From: Mogibacterium sp.
Lineage (GTDB): Bacteria > Bacillota > Clostridia > Peptostreptococcales > Anaerovoracaceae
Length of the DNA stretch: 64,000 bases
Assembly (NCBI GenBank): GCA_017431685.1
Contig: JAFRKO010000033.1
Span: 19,876 to 83,875, forward strand
Direction: 5' to 3'
Shown here: piece after piece, positions 15,803-24,379 of the stretch
How the letters are laid out: each line of letters starts with the position of its first letter
How positions within the stretch are numbered: the first letter of the stretch is position 1
Notes under the pieces: generated by a model
Told to the model about the DNA's origin: nothing
Databases searched by the model: none
Seen by the model: only the letters and a program-made list of their open reading frames with translations
Program-made: the position numbers and the translations under genes

Positions 15803-17146
15803 ATGAAACTCAACAATAAAAGGACGGTGCTGGTGGGACTTGCGTTCCTGTCGATCTGCGCTTTCTGGCAGATGTACGATAACGTTGTTCCGCTGATACT
15901 CACAAAGACATTCCATCTTAATGAGACGTTCTCGGGAGCAATAATGGCTGCCGATAACGTGCTGGCTCTGTTCCTGCTTCCGTTCTTCGGCACGCTTTCA
16001 GACAGAACGAACACGAAGCTCGGAAAGAGGACTCCGTACATACTCGGCGGAACACTCGCTGCGGTGATACTTCTGAATATTCTGCCGCTGCTCGATAATT
16101 CGTACTATGCGGCGGCGAGCACGGGCAAGATGGTCGCTTTCGTGGTGGCCCTCGGCCTGTTGCTTATCTCGATGGGCACATACAGGTCGCCGGCGGTAGC
16201 GCTGATGCCTGACGTGACACCGAAGCCGCTGCGCTCGCGCGCAAACGCCATAATAAACCTGATGGGAGCTGTCGGCGGCATCATTTATCTGGCCATCGCT
16301 GCGGTTATGTATCCGAATTCAAAGGTGCAGGGACTCGATCACGTGAATTACCAGCCGCTGTTCATAGTGGTAGCGCTCATTATGGCGGTATCAATCATCG
16401 TGATGAAGCTCACCATCAACGAGCCGAAGCTGGTCGCGGAGAATCAGGCGCTCGAGGCGCAGCATCCGGAGTGGAATCTCGCTGAAGACGACGGTAGCGG
16501 CAATGAGGTGCTTCCGGCGAAAGTAAAGAGAAGTCTCGGGTTCCTGCTGGCATCGATCGCGCTGTGGTTCATCGGATACAATGGAATCACGACATGGTTC
16601 ACGACATACGTCGACAAGGTGATGGGGCAGGGCCTCGGCGGGGCGTCCACATGCCTGCTCATAGCGACAGGCGGAGCCATCATCTCGTATATCCCTATCG
16701 GCAGCCTGGCTCATAGGATAGGCCGTAAAAGGACTATAATGATCGGTATCGTGCTGCTGGCATCATGCTTCGCGGCAGGGTATTTCCTGACCACGGCATT
16801 CAGTAATATAAACGTGATAATGTTCGTTGTATTCGCGCTCGTCGGATTCGCCTGGGCGGCTATCAACGTCAACTCGCTGCCTATGGTGGTTGAGATGTGC
16901 AGAGGCTCGGATATAGGCAAATTCACAGGGTACTATTATACTGCATCCATGGCGGCGCAGGTGGTCACACCTATACTTGCGGGATTCCTCATGAGGAACA
17001 TCAGCTATAAAGTGCTGTTCCCATATGCGGCGCTGTTTGTGCTCTTCAGCTTCATGACCATGACCCAGGTGAAGCACGGTGACGCGGCCCCTGAGGTGAA
17101 ACACGGACTCGAAGCATACGAAGATATGGAAGATCTTAATGAGTAG
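15803..17146 (+). CDS. MFS transporter, GPH/SLC45-like sugar carrier type
   Basis: The 447-residue protein has 12 predicted membrane helices. SDRTNTKLGKRTPYI between helices 2 and 3 is the loop motif of GPH- and SLC45-like carriers, and HRIGRKRTIMIG is its counterpart in the second half. A cytoplasmic loop rich in Glu/Asp (about 205-235) separates the halves. Relatives import or export sugars or glycosides by cation symport; the substrate here is unknown. Its end overlaps the GDPD start by eight bases, so the two are probably translated together. Confidence 0.78.
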   Translation: MKLNNKRTVLVGLAFLSICAFWQMYDNVVPLILTKTFHLNETFSGAIMAADNVLALFLLPFFGTLSDRTNTKLGKRTPYILGGTLAAVILLNILPLLDNSYYAAASTGKMVAFVVALGLLLISMGTYRSPAVALMPDVTPKPLRSRANAIINLMGAVGGIIYLAIAAVMYPNSKVQGLDHVNYQPLFIVVALIMAVSIIVMKLTINEPKLVAENQALEAQHPEWNLAEDDGSGNEVLPAKVKRSLGFLLASIALWFIGYNGITTWFTTYVDKVMGQGLGGASTCLLIATGGAIISYIPIGSLAHRIGRKRTIMIGIVLLASCFAAGYFLTTAFSNINVIMFVVFALVGFAWAAINVNSLPMVVEMCRGSDIGKFTGYYYTASMAAQVVTPILAGFLMRNISYKVLFPYAALFVLFSFMTMTQVKHGDAAPEVKHGLEAYEDMEDLNE

Positions 17147-17954
17147 TGTAAAACATTCGAAAAAGATGAGACACTCAAAACGGCCTTTTAAGCTTGCTGA
17201 GCGATATGCGCACAGGGGCTATCACGATAAACCGCAGATACCGGAGAATTCGATGGCGGCATTCCGCCGCGCGGTGGAATACGGACTTCCTTCGGAGTTC
17301 GATGTGCACCTCATAGCGGACGGGTCGCTCGTGATTTTCCACGATGACGACCTTGAACGCCAGACGGGTGTGAAGGGCAGCATAGAGGCTTACGACATTA
17401 CCAACCTGAGAAAGCTCAGGCTAGAAGGTACGGACGAGGTGATCCCTACATTCGACGAGGTGCTGAACCTTTACGAAGATACAGGCCTTCCGCTCCTCAT
17501 AGAGCTGAAGTGCGTGAAGGGCAATCACAAGGCGCTTGCGAGAGCGGTCGCCGAAAGGCTCGACAGCTACACTGGCGAGTATGTGGTCGAGAGCTTCGAT
17601 CCGCGGGCACTGATCGAATACCGCAGACTGAGGCCGGAGGTCATCAGAGGACAGCTCTCGCAGAACTTCTTTAAGAGCAGTGAGGGGCTTCCGTTTTACC
17701 AGGTGGTGATTCTGACGAATCTGATGCTCAACAGGTTCACGAAGCCGGATTTCATCGCATATAAATTCGCAGACAGAGAAAACCCGGTCCTGAAGTCTAT
17801 CATCAGAAGGAAGGGCTATGACGAAGTGTCATGGACCATAAAGTCGGCTGATGAGTTCAGGACAGCGCAAAGGGATGGCAGTATCCCGGTATTTGAACAG
17901 ATAACGCCGGAGGAGCTGGAGGAGCTCACTCGCGGAGATGGCAAGGAGGAATGA
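17139..17954 (+). CDS. Glycerophosphodiester phosphodiesterase
   Basis: The 271-residue protein has the GDPD signature. AHRGYHDK holds His25 and Arg26, PENSMAAF Glu36-Asn37, SEFDVHL the metal-binding Glu53 and Asp55, and VIFHDDDLERQTG His68-Asp69. LLIELK and EVSWTIKSADEF follow as in the TIM barrel. The enzyme hydrolyses glycerophosphodiesters to glycerol 3-phosphate and an alcohol. There is no signal peptide, so it is cytosolic. It overlaps the MFS gene, suggesting that the carrier brings in a related substrate; that link is inference. Confidence 0.88.
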   Translation: MSSVKHSKKMRHSKRPFKLAERYAHRGYHDKPQIPENSMAAFRRAVEYGLPSEFDVHLIADGSLVIFHDDDLERQTGVKGSIEAYDITNLRKLRLEGTDEVIPTFDEVLNLYEDTGLPLLIELKCVKGNHKALARAVAERLDSYTGEYVVESFDPRALIEYRRLRPEVIRGQLSQNFFKSSEGLPFYQVVILTNLMLNRFTKPDFIAYKFADRENPVLKSIIRRKGYDEVSWTIKSADEFRTAQRDGSIPVFEQITPEELEELTRGDGKEE

Positions 17955-17955
17955 A

Positions 17956-18147
17956 ATGACTGAAAAAAGGATGAAGAAGATCCTGAAGAGAAACAGACGC
18001 CGCAGAGTGGCACAGGGCATTGGCGCAGCTGCAGGCGTTGCAGTGTGGACGGTTATTATTGGAGCACTTATGGCCGGAGAGAAAAAACTCGAGGAGTACA
18101 AGCCGAAATTTGAGGACATTCCTGAGAGTGAAAAGCAAGCTGACTGA
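17956..18147 (+). CDS. Small single-span membrane protein, unknown function
   Basis: A 63-residue protein. A strongly basic N-terminus (KRMKKILKRNRRRR), one membrane helix (about 19-42) and an acidic C-terminal tail (EEYKPKFEDIPESE) predict N-in orientation. The start is ATG 17956, six bases after AAGGAGG (17943-17949) and one base after the GDPD stop. An upstream in-frame ATG at 17938 lies before that ribosome site and is less likely. No family recognised. Confidence 0.65.
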   Translation: MTEKRMKKILKRNRRRRVAQGIGAAAGVAVWTVIIGALMAGEKKLEEYKPKFEDIPESEKQAD

Positions 18148-18211
18148 TTCGCTGACCTGTTGGGAAGGCTGCAGCTTGTGAAAGAAGCTTTGATAAAGGA
18201 AGGATTCGAAA

Positions 18212-18991
18212 ATGGGGACTAAAAAGAAGAAAAAGCTTACGCCTGTAGGTATCTGGCACTGGACCCGTCTGATATACAGATCGATATTGTTCCTGTTATT
18301 GATATTTGCATATGTCAGGTACAGGTTTATTTACCATCAGCCATTCGTGATGGGGATCGAGAAGCTTCCGGGCATCATCGTATTCGTATGGACGGTCTAC
18401 GTCATAGAGATGATATTCCGGTTCTTCCCGGCAAAGATCGAAAGCCCGGGCTGCCAGAAGCAGTTCGCGCGCAACTATATAAAGACCGGCGAAACGGATG
18501 TGATAGTGCATGACAACAACGCCACGATGCTTGTGGTGCTCATCTGGATAGTATTCAACGGTATATTCGGCATGCTGCACATGATGGGCATACTCGACGA
18601 CGGCATAATGATACTGCTCTGCGGAGCGTACTCTGTATGTGACATGATATGCATCATGTTCTTCTGCCCGTTCCAGTCGTGGTTCCTGAAAAACAAATGC
18701 TGCAGCGCGTGCCGCATATATAACTGGGACTTCGCGATGATGTTCACGCCGCTGTTCTTCGTCAGCAAGACATACACATGGAGTCTTCTGGTGCTGTCGA
18801 TCGCCCTGCTGATCAGGTGGGAGGTCACCTTCTACCTGCATCCTGAGAGGTTCTCCGAACACACCAATGCGTATCTCAAGTGCAGCAACTGCACTGAGAA
18901 GCTTTGCGTGCACAAAAAGCAGCTTCACAGACTCTGGAAGCAGATTGAGGAATACAGCGATAAAAAGCTGAAGCAGCTTGAGCTCAAATAG
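18212..18991 (+). CDS. Multi-span membrane protein with cysteine clusters, unknown function
   Basis: The 259-residue protein has a Lys-rich start (GTKKKKKL) and about five membrane helices (about 22-42, 50-72, 102-126, 130-155, 175-205). Two Cys groups stand out: FFCPFQSWFLKNKCCSACRIYNWD around residues 155-173, and CSNCTEKLCVHKK near 228-240. Both could bind metal at the membrane face; the first resembles a treble-clef-like knuckle. No family recognised. It follows the small membrane gene by 64 bases and AAGGAAGG lies before the start. Confidence 0.65.
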   Translation: MGTKKKKKLTPVGIWHWTRLIYRSILFLLLIFAYVRYRFIYHQPFVMGIEKLPGIIVFVWTVYVIEMIFRFFPAKIESPGCQKQFARNYIKTGETDVIVHDNNATMLVVLIWIVFNGIFGMLHMMGILDDGIMILLCGAYSVCDMICIMFFCPFQSWFLKNKCCSACRIYNWDFAMMFTPLFFVSKTYTWSLLVLSIALLIRWEVTFYLHPERFSEHTNAYLKCSNCTEKLCVHKKQLHRLWKQIEEYSDKKLKQLELK

Positions 18992-19033
18992 CAGCCGTAT
19001 AAACGGCAAAATTTCAATAAAATGTTAATAAAT

Positions 19034-19052
19034 GACCGGCCGGAAACCGGTC
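19034..19052. promoter_or_regulatory. Small hairpin before the E2-like gene
   Basis: GACCGG (19034-19039) pairs with CCGGTC (19047-19052) 22 bases before ATG 19075. There is no T run, so it may be an operator or leader hairpin rather than a terminator. Confidence 0.3.
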
Positions 19053-19074
19053 TGAAAATTAGAGAGGAAATAAA

Positions 19075-19932
19075 ATGAGAAACAAGAGAAGAGACGGAAA
19101 AAGAGTAAGATGGCCGGACGGATATCATAATATACTGCCGTACATCATGCCTAAGAGAACTGAGGCAGAGGTATCCATGACAGAGCAGTTCGATGTCACG
19201 GATCTGGTGAAGTACATGGCAGAGCGCAATGAGAAGGAGGGGACCAACCTCAAGATTTTCCATGCTATCTGCACAGCGGTCGCGAGGACGATTTACCACA
19301 GACCCAAGCTGAACTATTTCATCTCGGGCAGAACATATTATGAGAGACCTGACATCACGCTGTCCTTCGTGGTGAAGCAGAAATTCGAGGACGAAGCAGA
19401 GGAGACGCTGATGTTCCTCAAGGTCGATCCGGACATGAATTTCGACTCGATCTCCAGGCTCATCGTCGGCGATGTCAAGAAGGTGCGCAAGGAGAAGAGC
19501 AACGATCTCGACAAGCTCATGGATTTCTTCGGCAGTCTGCCGAGGCCTTTCCTGGAGGCATTTTTCGGCACTCTCAGAAGACTTGAATACCACGGCATCA
19601 TGCCTAAGGCGCTTACTGCAGGTGATCCGAACTACTCATCCGTGCTTCTCTCGAACCTCGGATCCATCAGGTCGGATTCCTGCTATCACCATCTGAGCAA
19701 TTACGGAACATGCTCGGTTATGATAACCATAGGTGTGCTCCACAAAGAGCAGAAGCTGATGGAAGACGGCTCATGGCAGCCGAGAGACGTTATCAACTGC
19801 ACGTTCACGATCGACGAAAGACTCGCAGACGGATTCTATTATGCGAAGTCGCTGCGCATTGCAAAGTACATGCTCGAGCATCCTGAAGTGATGAACGAGC
19901 CGATCAGCAAACCTGTACCGGTAGAGCTGTAA
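19075..19932 (+). CDS. CAT/E2-like acyltransferase-fold protein lacking the catalytic histidine
   Basis: The 285-residue protein matches the catalytic domain of 2-oxoacid dehydrogenase E2/chloramphenicol acetyltransferase proteins over its length. RPKLNYFISGRTYYERPDITLSFVV, SSVLLSNLGSI and the C-terminal INCTFTIDERLADGFYYAKSL are the family landmarks. In active enzymes the last motif is DHRxxDG; here it reads DERLADG (Asp247-Gly253), so the general-base His is Glu. There is no lipoyl domain or E1/E3 gene nearby. It may be a divergent or non-catalytic member, or use another residue. The adjacent membrane and phosphodiesterase genes hint at an envelope role, which is inference. Confidence 0.7.
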   Translation: MRNKRRDGKRVRWPDGYHNILPYIMPKRTEAEVSMTEQFDVTDLVKYMAERNEKEGTNLKIFHAICTAVARTIYHRPKLNYFISGRTYYERPDITLSFVVKQKFEDEAEETLMFLKVDPDMNFDSISRLIVGDVKKVRKEKSNDLDKLMDFFGSLPRPFLEAFFGTLRRLEYHGIMPKALTAGDPNYSSVLLSNLGSIRSDSCYHHLSNYGTCSVMITIGVLHKEQKLMEDGSWQPRDVINCTFTIDERLADGFYYAKSLRIAKYMLEHPEVMNEPISKPVPVEL

Positions 19933-19957
19933 TGAGGGTTTCATTTGAAGGGTGAAA

Positions 19958-21316
19958 ATGATGAGTAGAGAAAAGAGAACCGAAAAGCACCTGGCGCCGG
20001 AGGCAAAAAAGAGGAAAAAGCGCGGACTCTGGTGGAAGATCCCTGTGTGGATCGTGATCGTTGCGGCAGTCCTCGCCGGTTCAGCTATGCTTGTGAACTA
20101 CGGAGTGTCGCTCCATCTGAGACATTACATCAGCAGCTTCGAGCCTGTCGACTACAGCGGTGTGGACAGGGTGGTGCCTGAGAAAGATCCGCAGACGGGC
20201 TATTACACTTTCACGACGGACAGAGATCTGAAGATAATGATGCTCACAGACATCCACCTTGGAGGCGGATTCTGGAGCCGTGAGAAGGACCGCAAGACCG
20301 TTTACGAGATCATAACCATGCTGCAGAAGGAGAAGCCTGACCTCGTCATTCTAGACGGCGACAACACATTTGCGGTGCCGGGACCTGTCTACAACGGCGG
20401 AGGTACGCTCAATAACTACATGGCGGCTAAAGACGTGATCACTATCTTCAACCACGAAGGTGTGTACTTCTCAACGGTATTCGGCAACCACGACACTGAG
20501 GTGTTTGATTATACCGGCAGGCAGAAGCTCGGCCAGCTTTACATGAATGACAGATTTGAGTACTGCATCTTCGATCAGAATTTCACTGACGGCGGAGATC
20601 TTCCTTCGGTCAGCAATCAGATCATCCAGGTGAAGAATACAAAAGGAGAGCTGACAAAGGCCCTTTTGCTTATCGACAGCAACGCCTATGTAGATAACAG
20701 CATCAAAGCTGTTCTCGACTGGAACTACGACATCATCAGGGATTCGACTGTCGACTGGGCGGCGGAGTCGATCACGGCTCTCGGAAGTCCTGAAACAGTA
20801 GCGTTCTTCCACATCCCGGTCAGCGAGTACAGGATCGCGTACGAGGAACTCGATGAGAACGACTGGAAGGACACGAAAGACACAAAGTACATCTCGGGAG
20901 TCTGGGATGAGCTGATAGATGACAGCACAGACAGCCGCATATGGCACGGAGGTATCACGAAGGAGGGACCTCTCGAAGACATCGACAAGTTCTTTGAGAC
21001 CCTGGGTCCTGACGGCCTTGATGTGCTTGAAGCCTGCTACTGCGGTCATGATCATGTGAATAATGCGATGGTCAATTACAGAGGCGTAGATCTGTGCTAC
21101 GGTTACTCAATAGACAATCTGGCGTATAAGGATATCAACTACTCCGGCGCGCAGAGGGGAGCTACTGTCATCACGATTGGAGCTGACGGAAAGAGGACTA
21201 CGAAATATAAGAACGCATATAGAGACTACGGTGTGCCGACAGATGAATTCGTAGATGTATATACAGATAAGCTGTACTTTGAAGGCGGCATGCCTGAAGG
21301 GGTGCTGATGCCATAA
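19958..21316 (+). CDS. Membrane-anchored calcineurin-like metallophosphoesterase
   Basis: The protein has a basic N-terminus (KRKKRG), one membrane helix (about 28-48), and an extracytoplasmic phosphoesterase domain. Metal-binding blocks are clear: MLTDIHLGG, LDGDN, FGNHDTE and CYCGHDHVN. Enzymes of this fold hydrolyse phosphomonoesters, diesters or nucleotides with two metal ions. Start choice: ATG at 19958 or 19961 follows GAAGGG; an in-frame GTG at 19952 is part of that ribosome site. It lies 25 bases after the E2-like gene and is probably in the same operon. Confidence 0.8.
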   Translation: MMSREKRTEKHLAPEAKKRKKRGLWWKIPVWIVIVAAVLAGSAMLVNYGVSLHLRHYISSFEPVDYSGVDRVVPEKDPQTGYYTFTTDRDLKIMMLTDIHLGGGFWSREKDRKTVYEIITMLQKEKPDLVILDGDNTFAVPGPVYNGGGTLNNYMAAKDVITIFNHEGVYFSTVFGNHDTEVFDYTGRQKLGQLYMNDRFEYCIFDQNFTDGGDLPSVSNQIIQVKNTKGELTKALLLIDSNAYVDNSIKAVLDWNYDIIRDSTVDWAAESITALGSPETVAFFHIPVSEYRIAYEELDENDWKDTKDTKYISGVWDELIDDSTDSRIWHGGITKEGPLEDIDKFFETLGPDGLDVLEACYCGHDHVNNAMVNYRGVDLCYGYSIDNLAYKDINYSGAQRGATVITIGADGKRTTKYKNAYRDYGVPTDEFVDVYTDKLYFEGGMPEGVLMP

Positions 21317-21433
21317 AAGAAATAAATAAGACTGCAGATTAGTATTGCTCAGTACATGCAAAGCACCCTTACGGAAAGCAGTAACATGCCGTTAAGAGGG
21401 CAGACTGAGTTATTGAGAGGAAAGGGTATAAGG

Positions 21434-23803
21434 ATGGCAGGACCGGGCAGAATGGGACCTATGCACTTCCTCACTGAGGAAGAAAAACAGAATATGCCTA
21501 AGGTTACTAAGGCGCTGCTTGCCAGGATACTGGGATATCTGAAACCGTACTGGCTGCAGTTTATTTTCGTATTTATCGCGATACTGCTGTCGGCGACCGT
21601 CGGGCTTTTCCCGTCTATCATTACCGGCCGCATCGTCGATGAAGCGCTGGTTGGCAAAAATATGGAGCTTCTCATACAGCTCCTGCTTATGGCGTTCGCG
21701 GCGCTGACGGTGAGCCAGCTGGTAGGCGTTCTTGAGAACTATATCAACGCGTGGATCTCGCAGCGCATCATCTTTGACATGCGCAACCAGATGTACAGAC
21801 ATCTGCAGTACATGCCGCACTCATTCTTCACCACGGAGAAGCAGGGCGACATCATTACGCGTATGAACACGGATATAAGCGGCGTGAGTTCAGTAATCAG
21901 CGGCACGCTCTCAAATATCGTTAGCAATGTCGCAACTGTGATCACGACTCTGGTGGCGCTCTTCAGCATGAGCGCTCCGCTTGCTCTGGTGGGCATCGCG
22001 GTCATTCCTCTGCTGGTGCTTCCGACAAGGACAGCAGGCCGCACACGATGGAAATACCTTACGCAGAGTCAGGCAAAAAGTGACGAGCTCAACCAGAAGA
22101 TAGACGAGACACTGTCGGTCAGCGGCTCGATGCTCGTAAAGATATTCACGCGCGAGCAGAAGGAGTACGACGACTTCGTAAAGGTCAACAAGGAGGTAAC
22201 CGACCTCAATCTCAAGGAGCAGAGGTCTGGCCAGCTCTTCCGCGTGGTCATGGGAATGTTCACGCAGCTGGGGCCGCTCCTCATATATTTCGCAGGCGGA
22301 TACTTTATCATCAGACAGATCGATACAACTCTGACAGTAGGCGTCATCACTGCAACGGTAGCTCTCATAAACAGACTTTACAGACCAATCGAGCAGCTGA
22401 TGAATATCTCCGTCGATTTCACACGTTCTCTTGCGCTGTTCACACGTATCTTCGACTACTTCGACAGAGAGAATACGATCGTTTCCCCTGAAAACGGCAG
22501 TAAACCTGACGTCGACAACAGGCCGATAACTTACGAACATGTAGCGTTCAGCTACAATCCTGAGAACCCGATCCTTACGGACGTAAATTTCGAGGTGCCG
22601 GGCGGAAGCATGTACGCTATAGTCGGACCTTCGGGTTCGGGCAAGTCAACGGTAGTGAATCTCATACCAAGACTTTATGATGTATGCGCAGGCTCTGTGA
22701 AGATCGCGGACGTCGATGTTCGCGACTTCGACCTCACATATCTTAGGGAACAGATAGGCGTAGTGACACAGGAGTCGTATCTCTTCAACGGCAACATACT
22801 TGAGAATCTCCGGTATGCTAAGAGCGATGCCACTATGGAAGAGATCGAAGAGGCGTGCCGCATTGCCAACATACACGAATTCATAAGCAATCAGCCTGAC
22901 GGATATCTGACTCAGGTGGGCAACCGCGGACTGAAGCTCTCCGGCGGCGAGAAGCAGAGACTGTCGCTTGCGAGAGTTATACTGAAGGATCCGAAAATCC
23001 TCATACTCGATGAAGCTACATCGGCTCTCGACTCGATCTCGGAGAATTCGATACAGGATGCTCTCGAGCAGATGATGGTCGGTCGTACGAGCATTGTCAT
23101 CGCGCACAGACTGTCTACCATACTCAAGGCGGACAGGATCCTCGTGGTGAAGGACGGAGTGATAGCTGAGCAGGGTACCCACGAAGAGCTTCTCAGGCTC
23201 GGAGGTACATACAAGGAACTCTACGAGACACAGTTCCGCCAGGCCATCGACAGCGAAGCAGCCAGAAACAGTGCGGAAGAAGCGGGAGAGAGCGACGGTC
23301 TGGATATACAGACCCTGTCGACGCAGTACACTGTAAGAAAGATCACCGAATCGGACATTTCGCCTGTTTACAGGCTGGCAAAGTCCAACAGAAGATATTA
23401 CAGATATCTTGGGAGGATCCCAACAAGAGAGAGCCTCACGGAGATCATTTCCGAGGTCCCTGAAGGTGTCTCTCCGGTCTGCAAACACTTTGTAGGATTT
23501 TATGATGAGTACGGCGTTCTTGTTGCGTTAATGGACCTCATCACCGGATATCCTGAGAGTGATGATGCGTTTATAGGCTGGCTTATGGTTGACGGAGAGA
23601 TGCAGGGCATGGGCATTGGCTCGGGTATTTTTGCCGATGTGCGTGCTGCGATGAAGGCGGCGGGTTATGACTATATGTCGCTCGCTGTAATAAAGAAGAA
23701 TGAAGAGGCTCTGAAATTCTGGAATGAGCAGGGCTTCAAGGTTGTGGAAGAGACGGTCAGTTCTGACGGATACGAAGTGTACAGAATGGCCAGGGATATA
23801 TAA
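21434..23803 (+). CDS. ABC exporter (TMD-NBD) fused to a C-terminal GNAT acetyltransferase domain
   Basis: From ATG 21434, seven bases after AAAGGG, the protein has about 789 residues; in-frame ATGs at 21356 and 21386 are alternatives. Residues about 30-330 form a six-helix exporter domain. Residues about 365-600 form the nucleotide-binding domain with Walker A GPSGSGKST, signature LSGGEKQR, Walker B ILILDEATSALD and the switch AHRLST. A linker (about 600-635) leads into a GNAT domain (about 636-785) with IGWLMVDGEMQGMGIGSG as acetyl-CoA loop. Frame and codon use are continuous across the joint, so the fusion looks genuine. A separate GNAT gene follows at once. Acetylation of the exported compound or self-protection is a possibility. 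Confidence 0.8.
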   Translation: MAGPGRMGPMHFLTEEEKQNMPKVTKALLARILGYLKPYWLQFIFVFIAILLSATVGLFPSIITGRIVDEALVGKNMELLIQLLLMAFAALTVSQLVGVLENYINAWISQRIIFDMRNQMYRHLQYMPHSFFTTEKQGDIITRMNTDISGVSSVISGTLSNIVSNVATVITTLVALFSMSAPLALVGIAVIPLLVLPTRTAGRTRWKYLTQSQAKSDELNQKIDETLSVSGSMLVKIFTREQKEYDDFVKVNKEVTDLNLKEQRSGQLFRVVMGMFTQLGPLLIYFAGGYFIIRQIDTTLTVGVITATVALINRLYRPIEQLMNISVDFTRSLALFTRIFDYFDRENTIVSPENGSKPDVDNRPITYEHVAFSYNPENPILTDVNFEVPGGSMYAIVGPSGSGKSTVVNLIPRLYDVCAGSVKIADVDVRDFDLTYLREQIGVVTQESYLFNGNILENLRYAKSDATMEEIEEACRIANIHEFISNQPDGYLTQVGNRGLKLSGGEKQRLSLARVILKDPKILILDEATSALDSISENSIQDALEQMMVGRTSIVIAHRLSTILKADRILVVKDGVIAEQGTHEELLRLGGTYKELYETQFRQAIDSEAARNSAEEAGESDGLDIQTLSTQYTVRKITESDISPVYRLAKSNRRYYRYLGRIPTRESLTEIISEVPEGVSPVCKHFVGFYDEYGVLVALMDLITGYPESDDAFIGWLMVDGEMQGMGIGSGIFADVRAAMKAAGYDYMSLAVIKKNEEALKFWNEQGFKVVEETVSSDGYEVYRMARDI

Positions 23804-24337
23804 ATGGAAAAAGGACTGAGATTCAGAAAAGCAAAAAAGGAAGATATTGATGCCATAGTAAGAATATACGACCGTACGCATGATGCAGAAGAGGCCGGAC
23901 TGACCACCACGGGATGGGTCAGGGGGATCTATCCCGTGAGGGAAGTAGCTGAGGGATCGATCGGGCGTGACGATATGTATGTGGCTGAATACGATGGCAA
24001 GGTGGTTGCGACAGGCATCATCAACAAGACTCAGGTGAATGTATATCTCGACTGTGACTGGGAGTATAAGGCACCTGATGACAAGGTGTGCGTGCTGCAT
24101 ACCCTGGCAGTCGATCCGGATGCCAGAGGCATGGGTGTAGGACCGGCTTTCGTGAGGTTCTATGAGAAGACCGCTGAGGAATGGGACTGCGATGTGCTGA
24201 GGATAGATACCAATGCCCGCAACAAAAGAGCGCGCAGGATGTACGCCACACTCGGGTATGTCGAGACCGACATAATACCGACTGTGTTCAACGGAATAAG
24301 AGATGTTGACCTGGTGCTGATGGAGAAGAAAATATAG
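23804..24337 (+). CDS. GNAT-family N-acetyltransferase
   Basis: The 177-residue protein starts directly after the TAA of the ABC-GNAT gene, so translation is probably coupled. CVLHTLAVDPDARGMGVGPAFV is the motif A acetyl-CoA loop (R-G-M-G-V-G). RIDTNARNKRARRMYATLGY is motif B with the usual Asn and Tyr. The N-terminal FRKAKKEDIDAIVRIYDRTH is standard for the family. The acceptor is unknown. It is not a close duplicate of the preceding GNAT domain: the acetyl-CoA loops differ clearly. Confidence 0.8.
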   Translation: MEKGLRFRKAKKEDIDAIVRIYDRTHDAEEAGLTTTGWVRGIYPVREVAEGSIGRDDMYVAEYDGKVVATGIINKTQVNVYLDCDWEYKAPDDKVCVLHTLAVDPDARGMGVGPAFVRFYEKTAEEWDCDVLRIDTNARNKRARRMYATLGYVETDIIPTVFNGIRDVDLVLMEKKI

Positions 24338-24379
24338 AAAAGAAGCGACGATGTTGCGCGACATGTAAAACAGAAATAT

